A stretch of 64,000 bases of DNA, taken from the NCBI GenBank assembly GCA_023150805.1, contig JAKLKF010000014.1:22321-86320 (forward strand). The letters are read 5' to 3'. Shown one piece after another: positions 43,062-52,580 of the stretch (positions within the stretch are counted from its first letter, which is position 1; each line of letters starts with the position of its first letter). The stretch comes from Myxococcota bacterium. Lineage in GTDB: Bacteria > Myxococcota_A > UBA796 > UBA2385. Made by a program: the position numbers and the translations under genes. A model generated the notes under the pieces. The model had not been told where the DNA came from and ran no database searches. It was given only the letters and a program-made list of their open reading frames with translations.

Positions 43062-46000
43062 ATGGTCCGCTGGACGTCTCGCCTGGTGCTGCTCGCACCG
43101 CTCCTCGCCGCCTGCTCCAGCAAGTGGACCTACGTCGACCAGGACGGCGACGGCGTCTCGGCCGCCGAGGGGGACTGCTGGGACAGCAGCGCCTCGCCGC
43201 CCGGCAGCAACCTCAGCGGCGCCGACATCTTCCCCGGCGCGGCCGAGACCTGGTACGACGGCTTCGACCAGGACTGCGGCGGCGACCACGACTTCGACCA
43301 GGACGCCGACGGCTTCGTGGCCGACGAGTGGGCCGCCCAGGCGGGCGACCTGGCGGTCGGCGACTGCGACGACGCCCGGGCCGAGGTCAACCCGCTCGCC
43401 GCCGACGAGTTCTACGACGGCGTGGACAGCGACTGCGGCGGCCAGGACGACTTCGACCAGGACGGCGACGGCTACGTGCCGCCGGAGTACGCCGGGCAGG
43501 CCACGCAGTACGTCGAGGGATCCGGCGGGCTGCCCGGCGGGGACTGCGACGACCTGCTGGACGTGGTGAACCCCGAGGCTGGCGACGACTGGTACGACGG
43601 CGTCGACAGCGACTGCGGCGGCGAGGACGACTACGACCAGGACGGGGATGGCTACGTCCCGCTGGCCTACGAGGGCCTGGAGACCCGCTACGTCGACGGC
43701 TCGGGCGGGCTCGAGGCGGGCGACTGCGACGACACCGACCCCGGCCGCGTGCCCGACGACAGCGTCCCGGTCATCTGGTACAACGGCTACGACGAGCGCT
43801 GCGACGAGAACGACGGCGACCAGGACGGCGACGGCTTCTGGGCCGAGGACTACGAGGATCGCGTGTCGGCCTCGGGCTCGGGCCTGGACCCGCTGCGGGT
43901 CCCCGACGGCAAGCAGGGCGACTGCTTCGACGACGCGGCGGATCGGCCCGACGACAGCGACCCGACCGACGAGCTGGTGCCGATCAACGACGGGGAGCTG
44001 CTCGACCCGGACCAGGTCTTCCCGGGCGCGGACGACGAGCCCTACGACGGGGTGGACGCCGACTGCCAGGACGACAGCGACTTCGACAAGGACGGCGACG
44101 GCTACGACAGCGAGTGCGTGGTCCAGCGGGACGGCGGCACGGGCAGCGACTGCCTGGACAGCGACGAGCCGGCCGACTGCGGGGATCGGGACCCGGCCGG
44201 GCTGGGCGCGCTGGGCGTCTACCCGGGCGCCATCGACGCCTGGTACGACGGCACGGACGCCAACTGCGACGACTACGACGACTGGGACGCCGACTACGAC
44301 GGCTTCATCCCCGACGGGTACTCCTCCACCTACTCGGGCTCGCTGCCGGACGGGGACTGCGACGACATCGACGACGAGGTGAACCCCGCCGAGTCGGACT
44401 CCTGGTACGACGGCCAGGACACCAACTGCTCGGGCAACGACGACTACGACCAGGACGCCGACGGCTACGTCCCGGACGCCTACGCCGGCCGCGCCACGGA
44501 GTACGTCAGCGGGTCGGGTGCCCTGCCGGACGGCGACTGCGACGACACGGTCTTCACGGTGAACCCGGGCCGGACGGACACCTGGTACGACGGCGTCGAC
44601 ACCAACTGCGGCGACAACGACGACTACGACCGGGACGGGGACGGCTACGTGCCCGACGCATACGCCGGCCTGGAGACCGACTACGTCGACGGGTCGGGCA
44701 GCCTGCCGGACGGCGACTGCGACGACGCGGTCTCCACCGTGAACCCGGGTCGGACGGACACCTGGTACGACGGCACGGACAGCAACTGCTCGGGCAACGA
44801 CGACTACGACCGGGACGCCGACGGCTACGTGCCCGACGCCTACGCCGGCCGGGCGACGACCTACGTCGCGGGCTCGGGCAGCCTGCCCGACGGCGACTGC
44901 GACGACACGGCGGCCCTGGTCAACCCCGGGCGGACGGACACCTGGTACGACGGCACGGACACGAACTGCTCGGGCAACGACGACTACGACCGGGACGGGG
45001 ACGGCTACGTGCCCGACGCCTACACGGGCCTGGCCACCGTCTACGTCAGCGGCAGCGGCGGCCTGCCCGGCAACGACTGCAACGACGTGAGCGCCGCGGT
45101 CAACCCCGCCGCCACCGAGGTCTGGTACGACGGCACCGACCAGGACTGCGACGACTGGTCGGACTACGACGCCGACCTGGACGGACAGGACCACGAGTCC
45201 TACGGCGGCAGCGACTGCAACGACGCCAACGACGACGTGTACTACGGCGCGACCGAGACCTGCAGCACCTCCTACGACGACGACTGCGACGACGACGACA
45301 ACGACCGGAACGCCTCGGGCTGCACCAACTTCAACTACGACTTCGACAGCGACGGCTACGGCACCACCTCCACGCGGTGCTACTGCGAGGCGAGCGATCC
45401 CTGGACCGCCAGCAACAGCCAGGACTGCAACGACACGGTCGCCACGACCTACCCCGGGGCGCCCGACACCTGGTACGACGGCGTCGACAGCGACTGTGCC
45501 GAGAACTCCGACTACGACCGGGACGGCGACAGCTACGACTCCGAGAGCTACGGCGGCGCGGACTGCGACGACGGCAGCGCCTCGATCAAGCCCGGCGCGA
45601 CCGACACCTGGTACGACGGCGTCGACAGCAACTGCGACGACGAGTCGGACTACGACCGCGACGGGGACGGCTTCGACTGGGAGAGCTACGGCGGCGAGGA
45701 CTGCGACGACGGCAACGCCGCGATCAAGCCCACCGCGACCGAGATCTGGTACGACGGCGTCGACCAGGACTGCGACGACGCCTCGGACTACGACCGGGAC
45801 GGCGACGGCTTCGACAGCGACTCCTACAGCGGGGATGACTGCAACGACGCCAGCGCGGCGGTCAACCCGGACGCGACCGAGACCTGGTACGACGGCGTGG
45901 ACAGTGACTGCTCCGCCAGCAGCGACTACGACGCCGACGGCGACGGAGACAACAGCGACGCCTGGTTCGGCGGCGACTGCGACGACACCGACCCGAACAT

Positions 46001-46652
46001 CTCCTCGCTGGAGCCCGAGCTCCAGGACGGCGCCGACCAGGACTGCGACGAGTGGATCGACGAGGACTTCGTCGCCGTGGGTGACCTGGTCATCACCGAG
46101 GCGATGATCAACTCCGTCGACAGCTCCACGCCCGAGCAGTACGAGTGGATCGAGGTCTACAACACCTCGGCCGACACGCTGTACCTCGACGGCTGGGAGT
46201 TCGAGGAGCTGCGCGACGGCACGGGCAGCCCGACGGGCAACTCCTTCTGGATCTCGCCCGACGCCGGGCTGTACGTCGACCCCGGCCAGTACCTGGTGCT
46301 GTGCTACCGCGACGACGCGCCGGGCCTGCTCTGCGACTACGAGTACGGCGCGAACACCTACGCCGACTCGATGTACGGTGCGGCGGACCACAGCTCCTGG
46401 GTGCTGGCCAACAGCAACAACGGCGCCGTCAGCGTCTACCTGGGCGGCACCCTGGTCGACGACGTGCCCTTCACCGCCTCCTTCCCGTACTCCAACGGCG
46501 TGTCCGCCGAGGTGGGCATCGAGGCGATGAGCACGACCGCCAACGACGACATCGCCAACTGGTGCGCGGCGACGAACCTGTTCGCGACGAGCACCGACGG
46601 CAGCAGCTACGGCACCCCCGGCGAGGAGAACGACTGCTCGCTGGCGCCCTAG
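43062..46652 (+). CDS. Giant lipoprotein: about 17 MopE-type repeats plus lamin-tail domain
   Basis: The 1196-residue product has lipobox LAAC (about Cys18), then about 17 very acidic repeats of the form GDCDD...NP...WYDG.D.[DN]C..DDYDxDxDGY. Each repeat has two Cys and an EF-hand-like Asp loop. Repeats 7-10 are nearly identical at DNA level (180-base units). The final 200 residues match a lamin-tail domain (LVITEAMINSV, YEWIEVYNTSADTLYLDGWE, YLVLCYRDD). It is probably surface-bound and binds calcium or copper; the lamin-tail domain often sits at the C-terminus of secreted bacterial proteins. It follows the sister gene by 63 bases. Confidence 0.87.
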   Translation: MVRWTSRLVLLAPLLAACSSKWTYVDQDGDGVSAAEGDCWDSSASPPGSNLSGADIFPGAAETWYDGFDQDCGGDHDFDQDADGFVADEWAAQAGDLAVGDCDDARAEVNPLAADEFYDGVDSDCGGQDDFDQDGDGYVPPEYAGQATQYVEGSGGLPGGDCDDLLDVVNPEAGDDWYDGVDSDCGGEDDYDQDGDGYVPLAYEGLETRYVDGSGGLEAGDCDDTDPGRVPDDSVPVIWYNGYDERCDENDGDQDGDGFWAEDYEDRVSASGSGLDPLRVPDGKQGDCFDDAADRPDDSDPTDELVPINDGELLDPDQVFPGADDEPYDGVDADCQDDSDFDKDGDGYDSECVVQRDGGTGSDCLDSDEPADCGDRDPAGLGALGVYPGAIDAWYDGTDANCDDYDDWDADYDGFIPDGYSSTYSGSLPDGDCDDIDDEVNPAESDSWYDGQDTNCSGNDDYDQDADGYVPDAYAGRATEYVSGSGALPDGDCDDTVFTVNPGRTDTWYDGVDTNCGDNDDYDRDGDGYVPDAYAGLETDYVDGSGSLPDGDCDDAVSTVNPGRTDTWYDGTDSNCSGNDDYDRDADGYVPDAYAGRATTYVAGSGSLPDGDCDDTAALVNPGRTDTWYDGTDTNCSGNDDYDRDGDGYVPDAYTGLATVYVSGSGGLPGNDCNDVSAAVNPAATEVWYDGTDQDCDDWSDYDADLDGQDHESYGGSDCNDANDDVYYGATETCSTSYDDDCDDDDNDRNASGCTNFNYDFDSDGYGTTSTRCYCEASDPWTASNSQDCNDTVATTYPGAPDTWYDGVDSDCAENSDYDRDGDSYDSESYGGADCDDGSASIKPGATDTWYDGVDSNCDDESDYDRDGDGFDWESYGGEDCDDGNAAIKPTATEIWYDGVDQDCDDASDYDRDGDGFDSDSYSGDDCNDASAAVNPDATETWYDGVDSDCSASSDYDADGDGDNSDAWFGGDCDDTDPNISSLEPELQDGADQDCDEWIDEDFVAVGDLVITEAMINSVDSSTPEQYEWIEVYNTSADTLYLDGWEFEELRDGTGSPTGNSFWISPDAGLYVDPGQYLVLCYRDDAPGLLCDYEYGANTYADSMYGAADHSSWVLANSNNGAVSVYLGGTLVDDVPFTASFPYSNGVSAEVGIEAMSTTANDDIANWCAATNLFATSTDGSSYGTPGEENDCSLAP
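44401..45120. repeat. 180-base tandem repeats in the second MopE gene
   Basis: Units of exactly 180 bases (60 residues) start at 44401, 44581, 44761 and 44941. Each contains the same CGGACGGACACCTGGTACGA junction at its boundary. The first three are closely similar and the fourth decays. Confidence 0.85.
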
Positions 46653-46697
46653 GTCCGTCGACCGTCGGCGGCGGCGCCTGGCCGGGACCTGGGGTGC

Positions 46698-47543
46698 TCA
46701 GCAGCGCCCGGGGCTGAAGTGCGGCAGGCCGACCAGCACGCTGGCGGCGAAGCCGGCGACGACCAGCAGCAACAGGGCCAGCGCGCCGAGCTGGGCCAGC
46801 CGGGTCTCGCGCTGGCGGTCCTTGTAGGGCAGGACGAAGCCCAGGGCCAGGCCCGTCAGGAAGCCGCCCAGGTGGCCGACGTTGTTCACACCCGACATGG
46901 CCATGCCCATGAAGAACATCAGGCCGGCCCAGTAGAGCATCTCGCCCCGGATGGCCGCGCCGAAGGTGCCGCCGCGCCGCTTGCCGAAGGCCAGCAGGGC
47001 GCCCATCAGGCCGAAGACCGCGCCCGAGGCGCCCACGGTGGGCGCGTCGGTCCACAGGTCGGACAGCAGGAAGCAGCCCACGCCCGACAGCAGGGCGATC
47101 AGCACGGCGCGGCCGGGGCCGAACTCGGCGATGGCGGTGGGGGCCAGGCTGCGCAGCCAGCTCATGTTGAAGGCGATGTGCAGCAGGCTGCCGTGCAGGA
47201 AGCTGGCGGTGAGCAGGGTCCAGACGTGGCCGCGGGCCAACGCGGCGCCGCTGGTCATGCCCAGCATGGAGAGGGCCTGGCCGCTGGGACTGCCGAAGTC
47301 CAGGTGGATCCCCAGGTCGACGCAGGAGGGGTCCACGACCAGGGACAGGCCGTACATGAGCACGCAGGTACCCACGAGCACGGTGGTGGGCTCGAGGTGG
47401 TCTCGGAACAGCTTCTGCAGGCCGGGCGAGAGGCCGAACAGGCCGGGCGCCACGGCGCCGCAGTAGGGGCAGCGCTTCTCCTGGTCGCTGATGAGCTGGC
47501 GACAGGAGCTGCACAGGACGGCGCGCGGGCGCTTGCCCGCCAC
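46698..47543 (-). CDS. Rhomboid intramembrane protease with N-terminal zinc ribbon
   Basis: The 281-residue product has a zinc-ribbon at the N-terminus (Cys11, Cys14, Cys25, Cys28: CSSC...CPYC). The rhomboid core has about six membrane helices, including SFLHGSLLHIAFN, the catalytic Ser in VGASGAVFGLMGA and the catalytic His in NNVGHLGGFLTG. The start is GTG 47543, one base after the stop of the adjacent PKD-protein gene. The arrangement is like a sorting protease next to its substrate. Rhombosortases are rhomboid relatives that cut GlyGly-CTERM tails. Confidence 0.9.
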   Translation of the reverse strand: MAGKRPRAVLCSSCRQLISDQEKRCPYCGAVAPGLFGLSPGLQKLFRDHLEPTTVLVGTCVLMYGLSLVVDPSCVDLGIHLDFGSPSGQALSMLGMTSGAALARGHVWTLLTASFLHGSLLHIAFNMSWLRSLAPTAIAEFGPGRAVLIALLSGVGCFLLSDLWTDAPTVGASGAVFGLMGALLAFGKRRGGTFGAAIRGEMLYWAGLMFFMGMAMSGVNNVGHLGGFLTGLALGFVLPYKDRQRETRLAQLGALALLLLVVAGFAASVLVGLPHFSPGRC

Positions 47544-47544
47544 C

Positions 47545-47979
47545 TCAGCGCGCCCCGCGGCGGCGCCGGGCCAGGGCCGGCAGCAGCAGGAGCAGCCCGC
47601 CGACCGCGGGCGTGGCCTGGCAGCCCTCGGCCTGCACGTCCTCGCCGATGGCCGGGTCGACCACGATGACGTCGACCTCGTCGGGCTCGCTCTCCTGCAG
47701 GCCGTCGCCGACCACCAGCGCGAAGGTGTAGGTGCCCGCCTCCTCGGCGTCGAACTCGGGGTTGGCCGTGGTCGCGGCGCGCAGCTCCACCGTGGGCCCG
47801 TGGGTCTGGGTCCAGGCCCAGGTCAGCGGCGCCCCCTCGGGGTCGTAGGAGGCGCTGCCGTCCAGGACGATGCGCTCGCCGGGGTAGGCCAGGAAGGGCA
47901 CGCCGGCGAGGGCGACCGGGGGCTCGTCGGCCCGGGCGGGACCGGCGGCGAGGGCGGCGAGCAGCAGGGCGGGCAGCAT
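47545..47979 (-). CDS. Secreted PKD-like protein with C-terminal Cys-hydrophobic-Arg sorting tail
   Basis: The 144-residue product from ATG 47979 has a signal (MLPALLLAALAAGPARA). A PKD/Ig-like beta domain follows (VALAGVPFLAYPGERIVLDG, SASYDPEGAPLTWAWTQT). The C-terminus is GCQATPAVGGLLLLLPALAR followed by RRRGAR: Gly-Cys, a short hydrophobic span and an Arg cluster. This is the shape of MYXO-CTERM and GlyGly-CTERM sorting tails. It ends one base before the rhomboid gene's start on the same strand. It is the likely substrate of that protease. Confidence 0.75.
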   Translation of the reverse strand: MLPALLLAALAAGPARADEPPVALAGVPFLAYPGERIVLDGSASYDPEGAPLTWAWTQTHGPTVELRAATTANPEFDAEEAGTYTFALVVGDGLQESEPDEVDVIVVDPAIGEDVQAEGCQATPAVGGLLLLLPALARRRRGAR

Positions 47980-48149
47980 GGCGGGTCCGGCGAGCGGGTG
48001 GCTGGGTGGAAGGGAGAGGGGCGCCGAAATATGCCGACCTCGTGGTCGTATCCAGGCCCGCCGGCCGGCGGCGCGGCGTGGTACCACAGGACCAGGATCC
48101 TCGCCATCGCGCCTGTCGCGCGCGGACCCGACCCTCCCGGAGCACGTCC

Positions 48150-48869
48150 ATGGGCTTCTTCGATCGCCTCGCCAACGTCTGGAAGGGCTTCCTCAGCCTG
48201 TGGATCTCCGACATCGAGAACAAGAACCCCGAGGCCGTCTACGAGTCGGCCATCGAGGAGCGCATCAAGAAGCACCGGGAGCTCAAGAAGGCCGTCTCGG
48301 GCATCGTCTTCCTGCGCAACAAGACCCAGGCCGAGCTCGAGGCCAAGGAGAAGGAGCTGGCCGAGATCCAGGTCCAGATCCCGGTCGCGGTCGAAGAGGG
48401 CGAGGACGAAGCCGCCCTGGTGCTCATCGAGCGGCGCGACGCGCTGGTCGCCAGCATCGCCGGCCTGCAGGGCGAGCTGGAGAAGGTGAGCGCCCAGGCC
48501 GAGGACGCCAAGGAGGGCCTGGTCGCCTTCCAGGCCGAGATCGAGAAGCTGCGCCGCGAGAAGGAGGAGATGCTGGCCAAGCGCGCCAACGCCGAGGCCC
48601 GCATCCAGATCCGCGAGACGCTGGACGGCCTGTCGACCGACGCCGACATCAAGGCGCTGGACAACGTGCGCGAGAGCATCCACAAGCTGCAGGCCGAGGC
48701 CGACGTCAGCACCGAGATCGGCGCCGACTCGCTGGACGCCAAGCTCAAGAAGATCAAGTCCAAGGCCGCCAACGCCACCGCCAAGAACGAGCTGGAGGAG
48801 ATGAAGAAGCAGATGGCGGCGAAGAAGGCGGCGGCGGCCGAGGCGGCGGCGGTCAAGAAGACGATGTAG
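48150..48869 (+). CDS. pspA: PspA/IM30 family protein
   Basis: PspA-family proteins stabilise the inner membrane under stress and form ESCRT-III-like rods. The 239-residue product starts MGFFDRLANVWKGFLSLW, the amphipathic membrane-binding helix, then a long coiled coil (about 25-180), with an Ala/Lys-rich tail. No pspBC or pspF is nearby, and no sigma-54 site is evident upstream. A stress or envelope function is inferred from the family. Confidence 0.88.
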   Translation: MGFFDRLANVWKGFLSLWISDIENKNPEAVYESAIEERIKKHRELKKAVSGIVFLRNKTQAELEAKEKELAEIQVQIPVAVEEGEDEAALVLIERRDALVASIAGLQGELEKVSAQAEDAKEGLVAFQAEIEKLRREKEEMLAKRANAEARIQIRETLDGLSTDADIKALDNVRESIHKLQAEADVSTEIGADSLDAKLKKIKSKAANATAKNELEEMKKQMAAKKAAAAEAAAVKKTM

Positions 48870-48918
48870 GCAGGGGCCGCGGGGGCGCCGGGCCGGCGCT
48901 CCCGGCCGAGGACGCAGG

Positions 48919-51675
48919 ATGGACCGGGTGCCCGAGCGGCTGCAGCGCTGGTGGGACGCGCTGGACGACCGGCAGCGCCGCCACGGTGCCTTCGTGGCGG
49001 CCTGCGCCGTGGGCTACCTCGGCCACTTCCTGGCCTACACCGTCGGCCAGCCCTTCTACATCGAAGACGCGGGCATCACCTTCGCCTACGCCCGCAACTT
49101 CGTGCAGGGCGACGGCTTCTCGACCTGGTCGGGGGGCGAGCGGGTCGAGGGCTACAGCAACGCGCTGTGGACCTTCCTGATCGCCGGCTTCTACGCGCTG
49201 GGCGTGAGCGGCTGGGTGAGCAGCAAGCTGATGGGCGCCCTGTTCGGCGTGCTCACGCTGCCGCTGGCCTACGCGCTGACGCGGCGGGCCCTGGCCCCCC
49301 TGGCCTGGCACCCCGACGAGGGGACCACCTCGCGCCCCACCGACGGCCTGGCCCTGCTGGCGCCGGCCCTGCTGGCGCTGTCCCCGCAGATCGTGATCTG
49401 GAACGCCTCGGGCCTGGAGAACTCGCTGTTCGGCCTGCTGCTGCTCGCGGGCGCCTGGCGGCTGTGCGTGGAGCACGACCAGGAGGCGGGGGGCCGCACG
49501 CCGCGCCCCTGGTCGGCGGTGCTGTTCTTCCTGCTGACCATGACCCGGCCCGACGGGCTGATGTACGCGGCCATCGGCCTGTTCGCTCGGACCCTGTCGG
49601 CGGTCGCCAACCGCCGGGCGCGGGGCCTGCTGTGGAGCGCCCTGGCCTTCGCCCTGCCCTTCGTCGCCTACAACGCCTGGCGCTACTGGTACTTCGCCTG
49701 GCCCTTCCCCAACACCTACTACGCCAAGCTCGGCACGGGCACGACCTTCCAGCCCTTCAACTGGGAGGGTCCGGGCTGGAAGCAGGTGCGGGGCTACTTC
49801 TTCACGCACAAGGTCTTCTACGCGCTGCCGCTCTTGCCGCTGGCGATGACCGGCCTGCGCGGCCGGCGCCGCTTCGTCGGCCTGTTCGTGGCCGCGTGGC
49901 TGTCCTTCGTGGTGCTCTGGGACGGCAAGGCCGGCACGGGCAGCCTGCCCGCCGCCCTGCGCGAGGTGGGCAGCCACTGGGTGCACGTGCGCGTGTGGTC
50001 GCTGCTGGCCGGCGCCGTGCTGGTCGGGCTGGTCAACCTGGGGCGCCCGGGCTGGCTCTCGCGCGGCGTGCTGTGGGCCAGCATGTGCAGCGGCATCTTC
50101 TTCATGGTCTACAGCGGCCACGACTGGATGAAGGCCTGGCGCTGGTTCAACCTGATCGGCTTCTCGATGTTCCCGCTGCTGGTCGTCGGCGTGGCCGAGC
50201 TGCTCGACGGCCTGCCCTGGCTGGATCGGCGCCTGCCCCTGCCCGCGGTCGCCGGGCGCCTGCCGCGGCCCCCCCTGTGGGCCCTGGCGCTGGCACCGGT
50301 GCTCGCCGCCTTCGCCGTCATCGAGGTCCAGCAGGCCGCCGAGTTCGTGAAGGCGCCCGAGACCAGCGTGCGCGACATCCGCCGGCGCGTCGACTACATG
50401 CAGTGGGTCCAGCGGCGCCTGGACGTCGACCACATCACGCTGCTCGACGTCGACATGGGCGCCCACATGTACTTCACGGACTGGAAGATCCTGGACATCG
50501 CCGGCCTGGTCGAGGTGCCGATCGCCCGGCACCGCAAGTACGACAAGGCCTTCGTGCGCCAGTACCTCTTCGAGGAGGAGCAGCCCGACTTCGGCCACGT
50601 GCACAGCTCGTGGGCGCGCACCAGCCGCATCGACACCTTCAAGGAGTGGAAGGAGCGCTACCTGGAGATCCCGGGCTACCCGATCGGCGGGCGGAAGCTG
50701 CACGTCGGCAACCACGTGAAGAAGGCCCTCTTCGTCAGCCAGGACCAGGCCTTCCCCGGCGCCCCCGAGGCCCTCTTCGCCGGCGGCGTGCGCCTGCTGC
50801 AGCTCGACGCCCGCAGCCCGGTCGTGCCGGCCGGCGGCCAGCTCTACCTGCACCTGGTCTTCCAGGCGCCCAAGCAGCAGGACGGCTTCCGGGTGCTCGC
50901 CTTCCTCGACGACGGGCAGGGGCACCGCGCGGTGAGCGCGCTGACCCCGGGCCTGGGCTGGTACCCGCCCGAGGAGTGGAAGCGCGACGAGCAGGTGCAC
51001 GGCCGCTTCCCGATGCCGGTCGGCGCGGACCTGCCGCCGGGCCGCTACCAGCTCGGCCTGGTCCTGCTCGACGAGGCGCGGGGCACGGTGCGGGCGCTGC
51101 GCAGCGTGGCGGACCAGCCGGTGCCCGAGGGCGCGCCCTACCGCTACCTGCCGGGCGAGTACCTGCCCGCCGGGGTCGAGGTGACGATCACCGACCGGGC
51201 CGGGGCCGAGGCCGCCGCGGAGGAGGACCTGGCCGCGCACCGGGCGCTGGCCGCCGAGGGCGCCTGCGAGCAGAGCTGGACGGCCTTCAAGGACGCCACC
51301 CGCCACCTGCTGGCCGACCTGGACTGGCGACAGGCCCGCGAGGACGCGGCGCGCACCACCGTCGCCACCTGCCTGGTCGCGCGCGCGGCCGCCGCCGACG
51401 ACGAGGAGGACCGCCGCGAGGCCCTGGTGCAGGCCCGCCGCTGGGACCACCACGCGCCCGGCCTGGCCGCCGCGGCCCGCGCCGAGGCCCGCGGCCTGGT
51501 CGCCGAGGGGGACTCGTGGTGGCAGCAGCAGGACTGGGAGCGGGCCTACGCGCGCTACGCCCTGGCGCTCAAGCTCGACCCGCGCCTGTCCCACGTGCGC
51601 CGCCGGGCCGAGGACGCCCGGGACTACATGCTCGACATCCGCGAGCCCGGCGAGGACTACCCGCCGGAGCGCTGA
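48919..51675 (+). CDS. GT-C-type membrane glycosyltransferase with TPR-like C-terminus
   Basis: The 918-residue product has about ten membrane helices in the first 480 residues. It carries the acidic loop YIEDAGITFAYARNFVQGDG followed by WSGGERVEGYSNALWTFL, typical of AftB/ArnT-type GT-C transferases that use lipid-linked sugars. A large periplasmic region contains beta-sandwich sections (residues 480-760). The last 150 residues are TPR-like helices (WERAYARYALALKLDPRLSH). It starts 50 bases after pspA and overlaps the convergent DnaC-like gene by 19 bases. The donor and acceptor are unknown. Confidence 0.8.
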   Translation: MDRVPERLQRWWDALDDRQRRHGAFVAACAVGYLGHFLAYTVGQPFYIEDAGITFAYARNFVQGDGFSTWSGGERVEGYSNALWTFLIAGFYALGVSGWVSSKLMGALFGVLTLPLAYALTRRALAPLAWHPDEGTTSRPTDGLALLAPALLALSPQIVIWNASGLENSLFGLLLLAGAWRLCVEHDQEAGGRTPRPWSAVLFFLLTMTRPDGLMYAAIGLFARTLSAVANRRARGLLWSALAFALPFVAYNAWRYWYFAWPFPNTYYAKLGTGTTFQPFNWEGPGWKQVRGYFFTHKVFYALPLLPLAMTGLRGRRRFVGLFVAAWLSFVVLWDGKAGTGSLPAALREVGSHWVHVRVWSLLAGAVLVGLVNLGRPGWLSRGVLWASMCSGIFFMVYSGHDWMKAWRWFNLIGFSMFPLLVVGVAELLDGLPWLDRRLPLPAVAGRLPRPPLWALALAPVLAAFAVIEVQQAAEFVKAPETSVRDIRRRVDYMQWVQRRLDVDHITLLDVDMGAHMYFTDWKILDIAGLVEVPIARHRKYDKAFVRQYLFEEEQPDFGHVHSSWARTSRIDTFKEWKERYLEIPGYPIGGRKLHVGNHVKKALFVSQDQAFPGAPEALFAGGVRLLQLDARSPVVPAGGQLYLHLVFQAPKQQDGFRVLAFLDDGQGHRAVSALTPGLGWYPPEEWKRDEQVHGRFPMPVGADLPPGRYQLGLVLLDEARGTVRALRSVADQPVPEGAPYRYLPGEYLPAGVEVTITDRAGAEAAAEEDLAAHRALAAEGACEQSWTAFKDATRHLLADLDWRQAREDAARTTVATCLVARAAAADDEEDRREALVQARRWDHHAPGLAAAARAEARGLVAEGDSWWQQQDWERAYARYALALKLDPRLSHVRRRAEDARDYMLDIREPGEDYPPER

Positions 51676-52580
51676 GCGGTCGCCCCCCCGGACACCACCG
51701 GCCGCATGTCGATCCCCCCCACCCAGACGAAGCCACACATCTCGCGCAGGCGGCTGAACACCCGGTCGCCCACCCGATCCCCCAGGCTCTGCCGGGCCCC
51801 GTCGACCACCGCCAGGTTGACGTCCCGGACCCCGGTCGCCTCTTTCGGCTCGTAGTTGGTGGTCGCCAGGGTGCAGCGCATGGCGTTGTACCGGCGGCTG
51901 ATGATCTCGTCGATGATGGCCAGCTCCCAGTCGGTCAGCCGCCCCTTGCCCAGCTCGTCGATGGCCAGCACGGGGACCTCGGAGAGCTCGGTCAACAGCT
52001 CGCTGTCGCCCTGGCCGCGGCTGTAGCCCTCCTTCAGCATGCCGAGCAGGCGGCTGAACTCGACGAAGCGGGCGATGGCGCCGCGCTCGAAGACCAGCTC
52101 GCGCAGGATGCCGACCAGCAGGTGGGTCTTGCCGCGGCCGACCGGGCCGTGCAGGACCAGGCCCCGCGGCCCGGTGCTCTCGCCGGCCTGCGGGCGCCAG
52201 CCCTCGATCCACGGCTGCACGCCTTCGAGCAGGGCCTTCATCTTCTCCCGGTCGCCGTGCTGCATGGCGCCGGCGATGAAGCTGGGCAGGGTGGCCCGGG
52301 CGTGGCGGGAGGGGACCTGGGCGAAGCCCCAGTGCTGGATGCGGTCGGGGAGCTGCTGGCAGCGGCAGCGCCCGGTGAGCAGGGCCCCGTCGCGCTCGAC
52401 GGTGACCCGTCCCAGGCCGCCGCAGCGGGGGCAGGTCGGCACGCAGGTGCACCGCTCGGCGCGGGCGTAGGTGTCCCCGGGCACGACCCGGTAGCCGCGG
52501 CCGCCGCACAGGGGGCAGCCATCGACGCCCTTGACGGGCGCCGCCTCGGGAGGGAGCAGGGCCGGCGCGGCGGACGTCAC
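51657..52580 (-). CDS. DnaC/IstB-like AAA+ ATPase with N-terminal zinc cluster
   Basis: The 307-residue product has eight Cys in CPLCGG, CTC, CPRCGG and CRC patterns (residues 22-74), likely zinc ligands as in DnaJ/DnaC-type proteins. An AAA module follows with Walker A GPVGRGKT (145-152), Walker B VLAIDE (204-209) and sensor 1 TLATTNYEP. It starts at GTG 52580, overlapping its partner by four bases. DnaC-like ATPases load replicative helicases; IstB-type relatives serve transposases, but no transposase is nearby. Confidence 0.82.
   Translation of the reverse strand: MTSAAPALLPPEAAPVKGVDGCPLCGGRGYRVVPGDTYARAERCTCVPTCPRCGGLGRVTVERDGALLTGRCRCQQLPDRIQHWGFAQVPSRHARATLPSFIAGAMQHGDREKMKALLEGVQPWIEGWRPQAGESTGPRGLVLHGPVGRGKTHLLVGILRELVFERGAIARFVEFSRLLGMLKEGYSRGQGDSELLTELSEVPVLAIDELGKGRLTDWELAIIDEIISRRYNAMRCTLATTNYEPKEATGVRDVNLAVVDGARQSLGDRVGDRVFSRLREMCGFVWVGGIDMRPVVSGGATAQRSGG

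Noticed and set aside
39852..46391. A 2179-codon open frame on the minus strand opposite the MopE genes
   Set aside because: It is the mirror of Asp-rich repeats (GAC antisense to GTC) and gives Val/Ala-rich low-complexity protein with no start signal; the plus-strand proteins have signal peptides and recognisable domains.
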